A stretch of 64,000 bases of DNA. It comes from Candidatus Zhuqueibacterota bacterium. GTDB taxonomy: Bacteria; Zhuqueibacterota; Zhuqueibacteria; Residuimicrobiales; Oceaniaggregativiventaceae. The notes below the pieces were generated by a model. The model made no database searches, was not told the origin of the DNA, and saw nothing but the letters and a program-made list of their open reading frames with translations. The stretch is taken from contig WJMF01000075.1 in NCBI GenBank assembly GCA_014728085.1, positions 54,028-118,027 on the forward strand, given 5' to 3'. Numbering within the stretch: the first letter of the stretch is position 1; every line of letters begins with the position of its first letter. This document shows, in pieces, positions 1-8,099 of this stretch. A program made the translations under genes and the position numbers.

Positions 1-57
1 AATCCACCATTTGAATTCTTTTGGTCTATTGGCCAATTCCATAATCGCTTTTTCCAC
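1..57 (-). CDS. Partial CDS running off the left edge (N-terminus VEKAIMELANRPKEFKWWI...), next gene of the exopolysaccharide operon; product unknown
   Basis: Open minus-strand frame from a GTG at 57 (ATG at 42) to the window edge, just downstream of the 70..924 gene; too short to identify. Confidence 0.35.
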   Translation of the reverse strand, partial: MEKAIMELANRPKEFKWWI

Positions 58-69
58 TCAATTAATGAT

Positions 70-924
70 TTATTTACTTGTTTTTTTTTGCTTGTCCAGT
101 ACAACGCCCAATAGATTTGCATGAGCGGTTAGTAATTTTCTTTTCGCCATTTGTGCTTCTTCCCAGCGGGTCATACCGGCCTGAACCACCATCACCGTTC
201 CGTCAGCCAGTGCGGCAATAGTGAGCGCTTCGGAATGACTTAGTACGGGGGGAGCGCTAAATAGCACGTATCTATAGCTTTTTTGTAACTCATTAATCAG
301 ACCAACAAAACCATCTGAGGACAAAAGTTCGGCCGCAGGGGTATTGGCGGACCCGGCAGTCATGATATCTAGTTTTGAACCGGCAACGCTTTTAATCATC
401 CGTCGCCACTGAAAATCCTGCTCCAGAACATCGCCCAGCCCTTGGGTTACTTTCATATTCAAATATCTGTGAACAGAAGGTTGATGCATATTCATATCGA
501 TAATCAATACCCTTGTCAGATTTTCCGTTTCAATATTTTGAGCATCACGATTTTCGCCGATTTCCTTTTTAAATCCTTCCTTGAAAAAGGATTGATCGCT
601 TTTTTCGGAAACAGATTTATCTCTGCCGATTGAAGTGACAATTTTGGCTTTTCGAGAACGCATGCTTGCACCTGACAATAAATAGCCGACATAGGCCGCA
701 ATCATGGCCGAACTTTCTGCATCTGTCGGGCTCGCAAATGCCAGCGTTCTTCGGCTCGATCGTCGTGAAGAGATTCGAATATATTCTTTCAGATCGTAAA
801 AATCATTGACGATCTCTTCCGGCAAATCAAGATCCAGCCTTCCTTTTGCCAGTCCCTGAGGAGGTTGGGCCTGTTTTTGCTCCTTCTCCTCAAGTCGATT
901 CAATTCGTTATATAATATGCTCAT
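70..924 (-). CDS. CpsD/CapB-like exopolysaccharide tyrosine-kinase family protein with degenerate Walker motifs
   Basis: Walker A'-like VLIIDMNMHQPSVHRYL, then GLGDVL, PAELLSS and YVLFSAPPVLSHSEAL typical of BY-kinases; next to Wzz/Wza genes. Confidence 0.8.
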   Translation of the reverse strand: MSILYNELNRLEEKEQKQAQPPQGLAKGRLDLDLPEEIVNDFYDLKEYIRISSRRSSRRTLAFASPTDAESSAMIAAYVGYLLSGASMRSRKAKIVTSIGRDKSVSEKSDQSFFKEGFKKEIGENRDAQNIETENLTRVLIIDMNMHQPSVHRYLNMKVTQGLGDVLEQDFQWRRMIKSVAGSKLDIMTAGSANTPAAELLSSDGFVGLINELQKSYRYVLFSAPPVLSHSEALTIAALADGTVMVVQAGMTRWEEAQMAKRKLLTAHANLLGVVLDKQKKTSK

Positions 925-955
925 TTTTTAGCCTCTTTTTCTATGATGTGATGAC

Positions 956-1891
956 TCAGGTTAAGGACAGCTCTCCAATATCCAGCAACTCAAAATTTTC
1001 CATTTTCGACATTGAGACCTTCTCCGCTTTGTCCTCATCGGATTCGGCGTCTTTTCGGTGGTCAGATCCCAAAGCCGGTTTTGCCGGGGTGATCTTACCC
1101 TCTTCCAATAATGATCTGATGCAGGAGGATTGGATCTGTGTGTCTTTGTTTTCGGCTCCGGCCATGAGGGCATTTTCACAAATTTGATTAATAATTCTCG
1201 GAACACCGTCGGAAAATTCGTGAATCAATTCCAGTGCCGCCTGAGAAAATAAATTTTCCTTCTTGGCACCCGCTTTTTCAAGCCGGAATTGTATATATTC
1301 CCGCGTATCTTCCAGCTTCATTCGATACAACCAGCTCTTGAATGATATTCTCTGTTTCAGTTGAAATAAATCCGGGTGATCAAGATGCACGTCTAATTGT
1401 GGCTGGCCGGACAGAATCACCTGTAACAACTTCCGCCTCGACGTTTCAAGATTGGATAGCTGTCGAATCTGTTCAAGAACTTCGTGCTTGAGATTCTGAG
1501 CTTCATCGATCACCAAAAGTGTGTATTTGCCCTGTTCATATCTGTCAATAAGGAAAGCATAAAGTTCCATTAACAGGTCGCTTTGATCCTTACCCTGCGG
1601 GGAGAAACCGAAATCCCTGCAGATATACTTTAGCAGTTCACGCGCATCCAGGGTCGTGTTGAACACCCAGGCATATTGTACATTTGAACTGAATCCACTC
1701 AGTAATGTACGGATAAGCGTACTTTTGCCCAGGCCGGGCTCACCGATTATCGCATTGATTCCTCTTCTTTCACTCACAGCCATCATCAATCTGTCCAGTG
1801 CCTGCTGATGCATTTTACTGCGATACAGATACTTGGGATTGGTGGTTGTGGAAAAAGGTTCTTCTTCTAACCCATAAAATTTGGTATACAT
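956..1891 (-). CDS. ExeA-like / XrtA-associated AAA ATPase
   Basis: MYTKFYGLEEEPFSTTTNPKYLY N-terminus, Walker A GEPGLGKST, Walker B LLVIDEAQNL. Start trimmed to the internal ATG at 1891, which removes overlap with the XRE gene. Confidence 0.85.
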   Translation of the reverse strand: MYTKFYGLEEEPFSTTTNPKYLYRSKMHQQALDRLMMAVSERRGINAIIGEPGLGKSTLIRTLLSGFSSNVQYAWVFNTTLDARELLKYICRDFGFSPQGKDQSDLLMELYAFLIDRYEQGKYTLLVIDEAQNLKHEVLEQIRQLSNLETSRRKLLQVILSGQPQLDVHLDHPDLFQLKQRISFKSWLYRMKLEDTREYIQFRLEKAGAKKENLFSQAALELIHEFSDGVPRIINQICENALMAGAENKDTQIQSSCIRSLLEEGKITPAKPALGSDHRKDAESDEDKAEKVSMSKMENFELLDIGELSLT

Positions 1892-1901
1892 GACAGCCTC
1901 G

Positions 1902-2108
1902 CTATTCACTTTCCTCAACTCCTTCCATAAACAACTCTTCCACTGAACAACCAAAAATTTCTGATGCTTTTCGTTTAAACTCCCAGGTTGCTTCTACCCG
2001 ATGATTCTCAACCATTGATAAATAGGTTGCACTACACCCCAGAAGAAATGCCAACTCGTACTGTTTTAACCCAGATTCCCATCTTTTGACTTTTAATAGA
2101 TTCTTCAT
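1902..2108 (-). CDS. XRE-family helix-turn-helix regulator (68 aa)
   Basis: LKQYELAFLLGCSATYLSMVENHRVEATWEFKRKASEIFGCSVEELF is a classic HTH_3 fold. Confidence 0.8.
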   Translation of the reverse strand: MKNLLKVKRWESGLKQYELAFLLGCSATYLSMVENHRVEATWEFKRKASEIFGCSVEELFMEGVEESE

Positions 2109-2143
2109 TACATAACCTCCTTACATTTTATCGCTTATGATGC

Positions 2144-3604
2144 TCATTTTGAATCTGGCTTTTGTTTGCCCTGTCCTTGCTTTGGTTGCTCAGTTTTAAG
2201 GGATTGAATATCCGAAATCGTAGCCAAAAGCGGCAATCCCAAACAATTTTGCGCATCCTCTGCGGTATTCAAAGAATGGTCAAAATACTCCACGAAAAAC
2301 GAAAGTCCAAAAGCCACGACCAAAGCGACCAAAAATCCAAGAAGGATATAAAGAGGTCTGTTCGGTCTGACGGGGAATCGGGGCGTCACTGCAGACTCGA
2401 TAACGCGCGCTTTGATAGAGTATTCCTGTTTGTCGGCGGAAATCTTCGCCTCTTCACGTTGTTTCAGCAACATGGAATGAACGCTCTCCAAATCCGAAAC
2501 GCCCAGGGTGATTTTCCCCAATTCAAATTCCTTCTTGGCCAGGCCGTTGATTGATTTGGCAACCTGGTTAATGCGCCTTAAAAGTGCCTGTTCATTAATT
2601 TGCAGCGTTTTTAAAGCAGCCATCTCGGAATCCAGTATCTCTCGGGCAGCCTGCTTGTACTTTTCTCGCGTCTCTTCAATGTCAGAGACAATCGCAACCA
2701 TTTTGGGATGTTTGTCTGTAAATTTAAGCGCAAGGCGCTCCTTCTCCAATTCGAGCTCTAACAGCGCTTTCTTCAAACTGTTGATATAATCAAACTTGCT
2801 GACATAGGCACTCGACTCGGTTGCAAGCAGGCTCGGATCATCTCCCTTTTCCAGTTGCTCCTGAATAACTTTTACCTGTGCTTCCTTGCTCATTCGATCC
2901 GATCGAATTTTTGTTAATTCGCGATCAAAAACAGCCAAAGAGGAAAGCAAAATCTTCCCCTGTTCACCGGGAGCAATCAGATCGCTCTTTTGCTGATACT
3001 CCATGCCCCTGGCTTTGATATCGTGAATTCGCTTCTCAATAGACTGAATTTGCTTGTCGATAAACTCGAGTGCACGTTCATCTCTGTTAAGCAAAGGTCG
3101 CTGTTCGATATATTGATTCACAACCTCATCTACGATCTTTTTGGTCCAGTTGGGATTCCTGTCCTCACAACTCACGATCAGAACGTTGGTATCTCTGTCG
3201 CGTTCGACATTGATCCTGTTTTTCAGATGAAGAACAGCGTTATCGAGCTCCGACGATGAAAGTTGCTCATTCTCTACCGGATAGTCCGGATTGCGTAACT
3301 TTACGACCACGGGCTCCAGAACCGCTCGGGATCTGAATATCACCGTTTCAGAATTCAATTGGTCATAATAAGATCTGTCTTGGGTCCGAACAAGATTCAA
3401 TAAATGCGCCGTATCCAGATCGAGTAGATAGTTTACCATCACTTTTGCGGAAGAACGATATGTCGGTGGCATTAAAAAGGTGACCAACACCACGCCAAGA
3501 AAAATGACAGCAAAAGTCAAGAAGATAGTAAATCGACGCTTACGCACCACTTCAAAAAAACCTTGTGGTGACATTGGACTATCTGCTTTACTATACTGAA
3601 TCAT
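2144..3604 (-). CDS. Wzz/GumC-type polysaccharide chain-length determinant
   Basis: N- and C-terminal TM segments flanking a long coiled coil; PxxPxxP-like TPRFPVRPNRPLY before TM2. Confidence 0.88.
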   Translation of the reverse strand: MIQYSKADSPMSPQGFFEVVRKRRFTIFLTFAVIFLGVVLVTFLMPPTYRSSAKVMVNYLLDLDTAHLLNLVRTQDRSYYDQLNSETVIFRSRAVLEPVVVKLRNPDYPVENEQLSSSELDNAVLHLKNRINVERDRDTNVLIVSCEDRNPNWTKKIVDEVVNQYIEQRPLLNRDERALEFIDKQIQSIEKRIHDIKARGMEYQQKSDLIAPGEQGKILLSSLAVFDRELTKIRSDRMSKEAQVKVIQEQLEKGDDPSLLATESSAYVSKFDYINSLKKALLELELEKERLALKFTDKHPKMVAIVSDIEETREKYKQAAREILDSEMAALKTLQINEQALLRRINQVAKSINGLAKKEFELGKITLGVSDLESVHSMLLKQREEAKISADKQEYSIKARVIESAVTPRFPVRPNRPLYILLGFLVALVVAFGLSFFVEYFDHSLNTAEDAQNCLGLPLLATISDIQSLKTEQPKQGQGKQKPDSK

Positions 3605-3640
3605 CTTGTTATCCTCATTTTAATTAAATTCATTGAATTA

Positions 3641-4663
3641 TTAATCATTCCAGCGATCCCAATACTTGTATTTTATCCAGAGATCCAGCGGAGGAACGGC
3701 ATAATCGTAGATTCGCTTGACAAATGCGTCCAGGTTTGAAATGAAGGTCCGCGGCACATAAATGATATCATAGGCCTCCACCCGCATGTCATTTCCTTCT
3801 TTTTTGGCAAGACTGGAGATGTTTAGATTGACTCGGGAAATTTCAGTATTTCTATTTTGATCTCCCCGAATCAATATGACACTGTTCATTTTGCCGCTGC
3901 GTTTGGCACCCCCTGCAGACGCTATTGCCCGCATAATCGACATCCCTTTGACCACTTGATATTGACCGGGAATTTCCACTTCGCCCATAACGTAACAGAA
4001 ATTACCGCTAAATTCTCGTACAAACATCGTCACTTCGGGGGCTACAAGTATTTCCGCATACGCCGCTCTGACCATTTCAGTGATTTCAGCCGGCGCTTTA
4101 CCCATTACGTTGATTTCCCCGACATGTTGAAGCGTAATGATGCCATCAGGACGAACCCGGACTTTTTCGTTATATTCCGGATTTTTGAAAAACTTGAATT
4201 CCAAAACATCACCGCCGCCAATGACAAAGGTACCTGCCGAATGGTTACGGACGACCTCTTCAACCTGACTCACCAGCGATTCAACATCTGCCATTTCTTC
4301 TGTCCTGTCGTCCGATTTATCCTTTTCTGCCGCTTTTGACTGTTCAGCTACCTCACCAACGGCTTTTTCCTCATCGGATGATTTCTTATCCGCCTCTGAC
4401 TCTACGGACTCGCTATCCGGATGTTCAGCAGATCGCTCATGCGCTGCGGATGAGCTTTCAGCGTCACTTTCCGATTCCTCACCCAGAAACTCAAGAATAC
4501 TCTCTTCATCGCTTTTTTGTTCTTCGTTTTCAGAGAATCTGATAACAACCTTGTCGGCTTGATTATCATCCGCAACCCTGCTCGTCCTTGGTCGTATCGA
4601 ACAGGAAGTGAACATAAAAAGCGCTATGAAAAGTAAAATGATCCAGCTGTTTTTGTTCTTCAT
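3641..4663 (-). CDS. Wza-like polysaccharide export lipoprotein (PES/SLBB) with acidic linker
   Basis: Lipobox FMFTSC; DVLEFKFFKNPEYNEKVRVRPDGIITLQHVGEINVMGKAPAEIT export domain; SLBB-like VMGEVEIPGQYQVVKGMSIMRAIASAGG. Confidence 0.88.
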   Translation of the reverse strand: MKNKNSWIILLFIALFMFTSCSIRPRTSRVADDNQADKVVIRFSENEEQKSDEESILEFLGEESESDAESSSAAHERSAEHPDSESVESEADKKSSDEEKAVGEVAEQSKAAEKDKSDDRTEEMADVESLVSQVEEVVRNHSAGTFVIGGGDVLEFKFFKNPEYNEKVRVRPDGIITLQHVGEINVMGKAPAEITEMVRAAYAEILVAPEVTMFVREFSGNFCYVMGEVEIPGQYQVVKGMSIMRAIASAGGAKRSGKMNSVILIRGDQNRNTEISRVNLNISSLAKKEGNDMRVEAYDIIYVPRTFISNLDAFVKRIYDYAVPPLDLWIKYKYWDRWND

Positions 4664-4679
4664 CTTTAACCTCTCGGTC

Positions 4680-5765
4680 TTATTTCATTAACACCATTTT
4701 TTTGCTATCTTTGAAAGATTCGGTTTCAAGTACATACATATAGGTACCAGATGGTACCCTGATACCCTGATCATCCCTGCCGTTCCAGACGATATCATAG
4801 TGACCGGCAAATTGAATTTCATCGACCAAACGACGGACCAGCTGCCCCCGAATATTATAGATGGCCAACTGAACCGGACCCTGATCTTTTATGGAATATC
4901 CAATTGTTGTGGTCGGATTGAACGGATTGGGAAAATTTTGATAAAGTGCGAATTCTACCGGCAGCGTCTTGGTTTGCACCTCAACCGGGTCGTGATAGCT
5001 CATCAATCCGTCGATTCCCACATCTGCAAGCCAATAATAATAAATGGTATTCTCATCGATCTGCTCATCTTTGAAACGATACTCATTTTTAGCTTGAGAA
5101 TTATATTGCCCTTGAATCATCTGATCGTTGATCTGAGTTCGATCTCCATCAGGATGCGTACTCCGATAGAGGTAAAATCCGGCATTATCCGTTTCACTTT
5201 CGGTTACCCACTCTAAAAGAACATAACCGTTCCGAGCTGTTGCCGTAAAAGTGGCCAATTCTACCGGGAAAACGTAGGAAATAGACCACCTGGTAAAATC
5301 GTGCTGAGGGGGTAAAAGGGAATTACCAGAGTTGGCAATCGTTATCGGTTGTGAATCTCCATATCCCAAATCCGATTCTTCACCGGTAAACTCGGCATAA
5401 TTCCAGGCTCTGAGATACACCGTTGTATCCGGCTGCAAAAGCGTATGAGAAAAGAGATCGGAAAATCTGCCGGCAGCAGCTTCAAAAGGATAACCGGCTC
5501 CTACATAGGATGTACCCAAAAGCAGGTCATCGCCTGTGGTTTGTCCCTGTGGGGTAGGCGGACTATGAATTCCATCCGGACCAATATAGATCAACTGAAT
5601 TAAATCACCCCCCTGAGCATCTCCCTGCAGAGGGTCACCACCAACATCCAGGATTCCCTCACTGCAAAAAGCCATCAGTCCGCCGGTATTTTGAGCAAAA
5701 ATCAAATTATTGCCCAAAATCATCATGAAAATTAAAGTTGGCAGCCACAACACACACTTGTTCAT
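4680..5765 (-). CDS. Secreted protein with FlgD-like type IX C-terminal sorting domain
   Basis: Signal peptide; C-terminus FALYQNFPNPFNPTTTIGYSIKDQ...YNIRGQLVRRLV...GTYMYVLET...KKMVLMK. Confidence 0.85.
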   Translation of the reverse strand: MNKCVLWLPTLIFMMILGNNLIFAQNTGGLMAFCSEGILDVGGDPLQGDAQGGDLIQLIYIGPDGIHSPPTPQGQTTGDDLLLGTSYVGAGYPFEAAAGRFSDLFSHTLLQPDTTVYLRAWNYAEFTGEESDLGYGDSQPITIANSGNSLLPPQHDFTRWSISYVFPVELATFTATARNGYVLLEWVTESETDNAGFYLYRSTHPDGDRTQINDQMIQGQYNSQAKNEYRFKDEQIDENTIYYYWLADVGIDGLMSYHDPVEVQTKTLPVEFALYQNFPNPFNPTTTIGYSIKDQGPVQLAIYNIRGQLVRRLVDEIQFAGHYDIVWNGRDDQGIRVPSGTYMYVLETESFKDSKKMVLMK

Positions 5766-5800
5766 CGTAAACCTCCTTTATAGAAATCCTTTACTTCTAA

Positions 5801-7039
5801 CTAGAAATTGGGATTGGGTACAGACCAATCATTGTTCTGATATTGATTCTGTCGTAACAATACATATCCAAACCCTGGCTTGAATTGAATCGTTGTCAAA
5901 CCGGATCCATTCTGATTATACCACTTGCCATCGTATTCCGTACCGGTATTGTCAACACACCATGCCATCTCGAATTGATTCAAATCCGGGTTCCAGCGCA
6001 TAATTTTATCGGCACCGATGCTATTGGTAGCCCCTTTGACAACACCATCTTCATACAATTCACTCTGATCCAGGCTCTCCTCCAGCGGAAACGGCCAACC
6101 AATAAAATTTGTCCCCTCTGTTAACGCGATCGTCCGAGACGCTTCCTCGCTCACGATACCGGCAAAGGTAATCAATTCCTCCTCCTGGGGTTCATGGATA
6201 ATCCAGAAGGACTGATCCGGAGAAAGCTCTATATTCGACTCTTCACTGCCTGTCAGGTTCATCCATTTTCCTTCCAGAGGACCAGTCGATCCTTCAACCA
6301 GCCAGGCAATATTATATCCGCTTCCCTCCCAGTAATAAACCTTATCAGCATCAAGAAAATTGGTTGCGCCATGGAGTTGAGCACCGAGAACCGCTGATAT
6401 GGAAGGATTAACGGGGATCAAGGGTATGGATACCATATTGGTACCACTGGCAATTCTGCTGGTAAAGACACCCACGCGTTTTGAACGAAAAATCTCTTCT
6501 CCGCCGGAGAGTGCCTTAACAAGGTAATATCTGCCTTGTCCGGCTACTTCGCTATAGCTGTTATCGGTATAGCTGAGCTGAGTAACACTGGCAACCGGCT
6601 GGCCGGGTGTGAAATAGGGTTCTGTGCTTCGAAAAACCTGATAAGAATCTGCCCCGTTGACCTCATCCCAGGTAATGGCAATACCCGCGGTAGCATAGGT
6701 AGCAGCGATATTATGGGTTCCGACAGTGGCAAATACTTGATCGGAAAATTCGCTTTCATTTCCGGAAAAATCATAGGCAGTTACGGTAAAGTAATACGTT
6801 TCGCCATCGACCAACCCGCCGACCGCATAACTGGTGACATTTCCGACATCAATCGTATCTGAATAGGCCTGCGAAGACAATCCGTAATAAATCCGGTAGC
6901 CCGCAAGATCCTGTTCCGTATTTTCATTCCATGAAATCTGTAATGAACCGGCGTAAAGCTGAAAAAAACAAATCAGCAAAACAATCAGCACCACTCTTAT
7001 TTGTAAACCAAAATTTATATTTTGCAAACCCATATACAT
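5801..7039 (-). CDS. Secreted fibronectin type III domain protein
   Basis: Signal peptide; ISWNENTEQDLAGYRIYYGL...GLVDGETYYFTVTAYDFSGNESEFS is an FN3 domain. Confidence 0.75.
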   Translation of the reverse strand: MYMGLQNINFGLQIRVVLIVLLICFFQLYAGSLQISWNENTEQDLAGYRIYYGLSSQAYSDTIDVGNVTSYAVGGLVDGETYYFTVTAYDFSGNESEFSDQVFATVGTHNIAATYATAGIAITWDEVNGADSYQVFRSTEPYFTPGQPVASVTQLSYTDNSYSEVAGQGRYYLVKALSGGEEIFRSKRVGVFTSRIASGTNMVSIPLIPVNPSISAVLGAQLHGATNFLDADKVYYWEGSGYNIAWLVEGSTGPLEGKWMNLTGSEESNIELSPDQSFWIIHEPQEEELITFAGIVSEEASRTIALTEGTNFIGWPFPLEESLDQSELYEDGVVKGATNSIGADKIMRWNPDLNQFEMAWCVDNTGTEYDGKWYNQNGSGLTTIQFKPGFGYVLLRQNQYQNNDWSVPNPNF

Positions 7040-7121
7040 TTTCCTCCTTTGTTACAAAAATCAGGACTGTTCCATAGCATTAAAATCAATAGCCGTTAAT
7101 TTTGGTCATACACCCTCCCTC

Positions 7122-7138
7122 AAGCATAGATTATGCCA
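7122..7138 (-). promoter_or_regulatory. Candidate sigma54 promoter TGGCAT-AATCT-ATGCT(T) for the exopolysaccharide operon
   Basis: On the minus strand GG-N10-GC spacing is exact; about 85 nt upstream of the ATG at 7039. Confidence 0.45.
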
Positions 7139-7285
7139 TTATGTGACAGGTGTAGTAAAAATATAACAATCCCTCCACAATCCACCCTTTTAAAATATTG
7201 TTTTTTAAACAATAAGGTCAGGTTAAAATTTTTTATTAAATAAGTTTTTTAGTAAATATTTTATTCATTAAACAGGCGAAAAAAG

Positions 7286-7301
7286 GGGACATACATGTCC
7301 C
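7286..7301. promoter_or_regulatory. Operator-like inverted repeat GGGACAT-AC-ATGTCCC
   Basis: Perfect 7-bp arms, intergenic, about 150 bp upstream of the candidate sigma54 promoter; related site at 12179-12194. Confidence 0.45.
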
Positions 7302-7336
7302 ATATGTGTAGAGCGGTATACAGGCAGGAATACGAT

Positions 7337-7370
7337 AAAAAAAAAGCTCTACCGCCAACGGCGGCAGAGC
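7337..7370 (-). terminator. Intrinsic terminator after the receiver gene
   Basis: Minus strand GCTCTGCCGCC-GTT-GGCGGTAGAGC followed by a T run. Confidence 0.85.
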
Positions 7371-7415
7371 TCCTGGCCCACAGTTCAGTTATTGGAGATC
7401 ATCAGAACCGTCCCT

Positions 7416-7844
7416 CTAACCAGCCAATTGATGCATCTCTCTCTTTTCAATGATTTTCTCGGTTGCTGATACGATTGTTTTCATCTCGATAGTTGAACCA
7501 GGTTTGTTGGTTTGAAAGGTTAGACCCTGTTCCGCAGCTACTTTGCGAATTTGTGCTGTGAAATCCTGGGTAATGAGGATAACGGGTAAACGAGGACGCA
7601 ATTTGCGGATAATCGGCAAAATTTCAATACCGATAATACCCTGCATATCCACGTCCAGGAGTAAAATATCCACCTCCTGTTCCAGAATCTCCATGAGCAC
7701 ATGCGAACCTCTTGTCACAAAACAGAGTCGATTCATGTGATCGCTTAACTGATCTGTTAATAATTGCCGGGTGCGTTGATCAAATGTTGCGATGAGAATG
7801 GTTTTCTGCTTTTCCTTGGTAAATGGCTTCATCTGCAGTTGCAC
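7416..7844 (-). CDS. Stand-alone response-regulator receiver protein
   Basis: REC fold with ILLLDVDMQGIIGIEILPIIRKLRPRLPVILIT; no output domain. Confidence 0.78.
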   Translation of the reverse strand: MQLQMKPFTKEKQKTILIATFDQRTRQLLTDQLSDHMNRLCFVTRGSHVLMEILEQEVDILLLDVDMQGIIGIEILPIIRKLRPRLPVILITQDFTAQIRKVAAEQGLTFQTNKPGSTIEMKTIVSATEKIIEKREMHQLAG

Positions 7845-7886
7845 CTTTCATTTGTAAAGTGGTTGCTGACCCTTTGCTTAACAACT

Positions 7887-7902
7887 AACAATTTTTATGC
7901 CA
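7887..7902 (-). promoter_or_regulatory. Candidate sigma54-like promoter TGGCAT-AAAAA-TTGTT upstream of the receiver gene
   Basis: Correct spacing but the -12 GC is GT; shares the 12-mer ATAATGGCATAA with the 7122-7138 site. Confidence 0.3.
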
Positions 7903-8030
7903 TTATTTTCAATGAGAGGATAAAATTTAAATATTGTTTTTATATGGCTTACGTAGGCAAAAAAGACAAAAAAACAAAAACCCCGATAAAATTGTGACCC
8001 GTAAGCCACTCATCGTTTAGTAAAATACAC

Positions 8031-8073
8031 AAAAAAACCGCAGAAGAATAGAGCTCTATTCATCTGCGGTTTT
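8031..8073 (-). terminator. Intrinsic terminator after the NtrC-type gene (possibly bidirectional)
   Basis: Near-perfect inverted repeat AAAACCGCAGAAGAATAGAGCTCTATTCATCTGCGGTTTT. Confidence 0.85.
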
Positions 8074-8099
8074 ATCAATCAAGACAGTAATGATTACCT

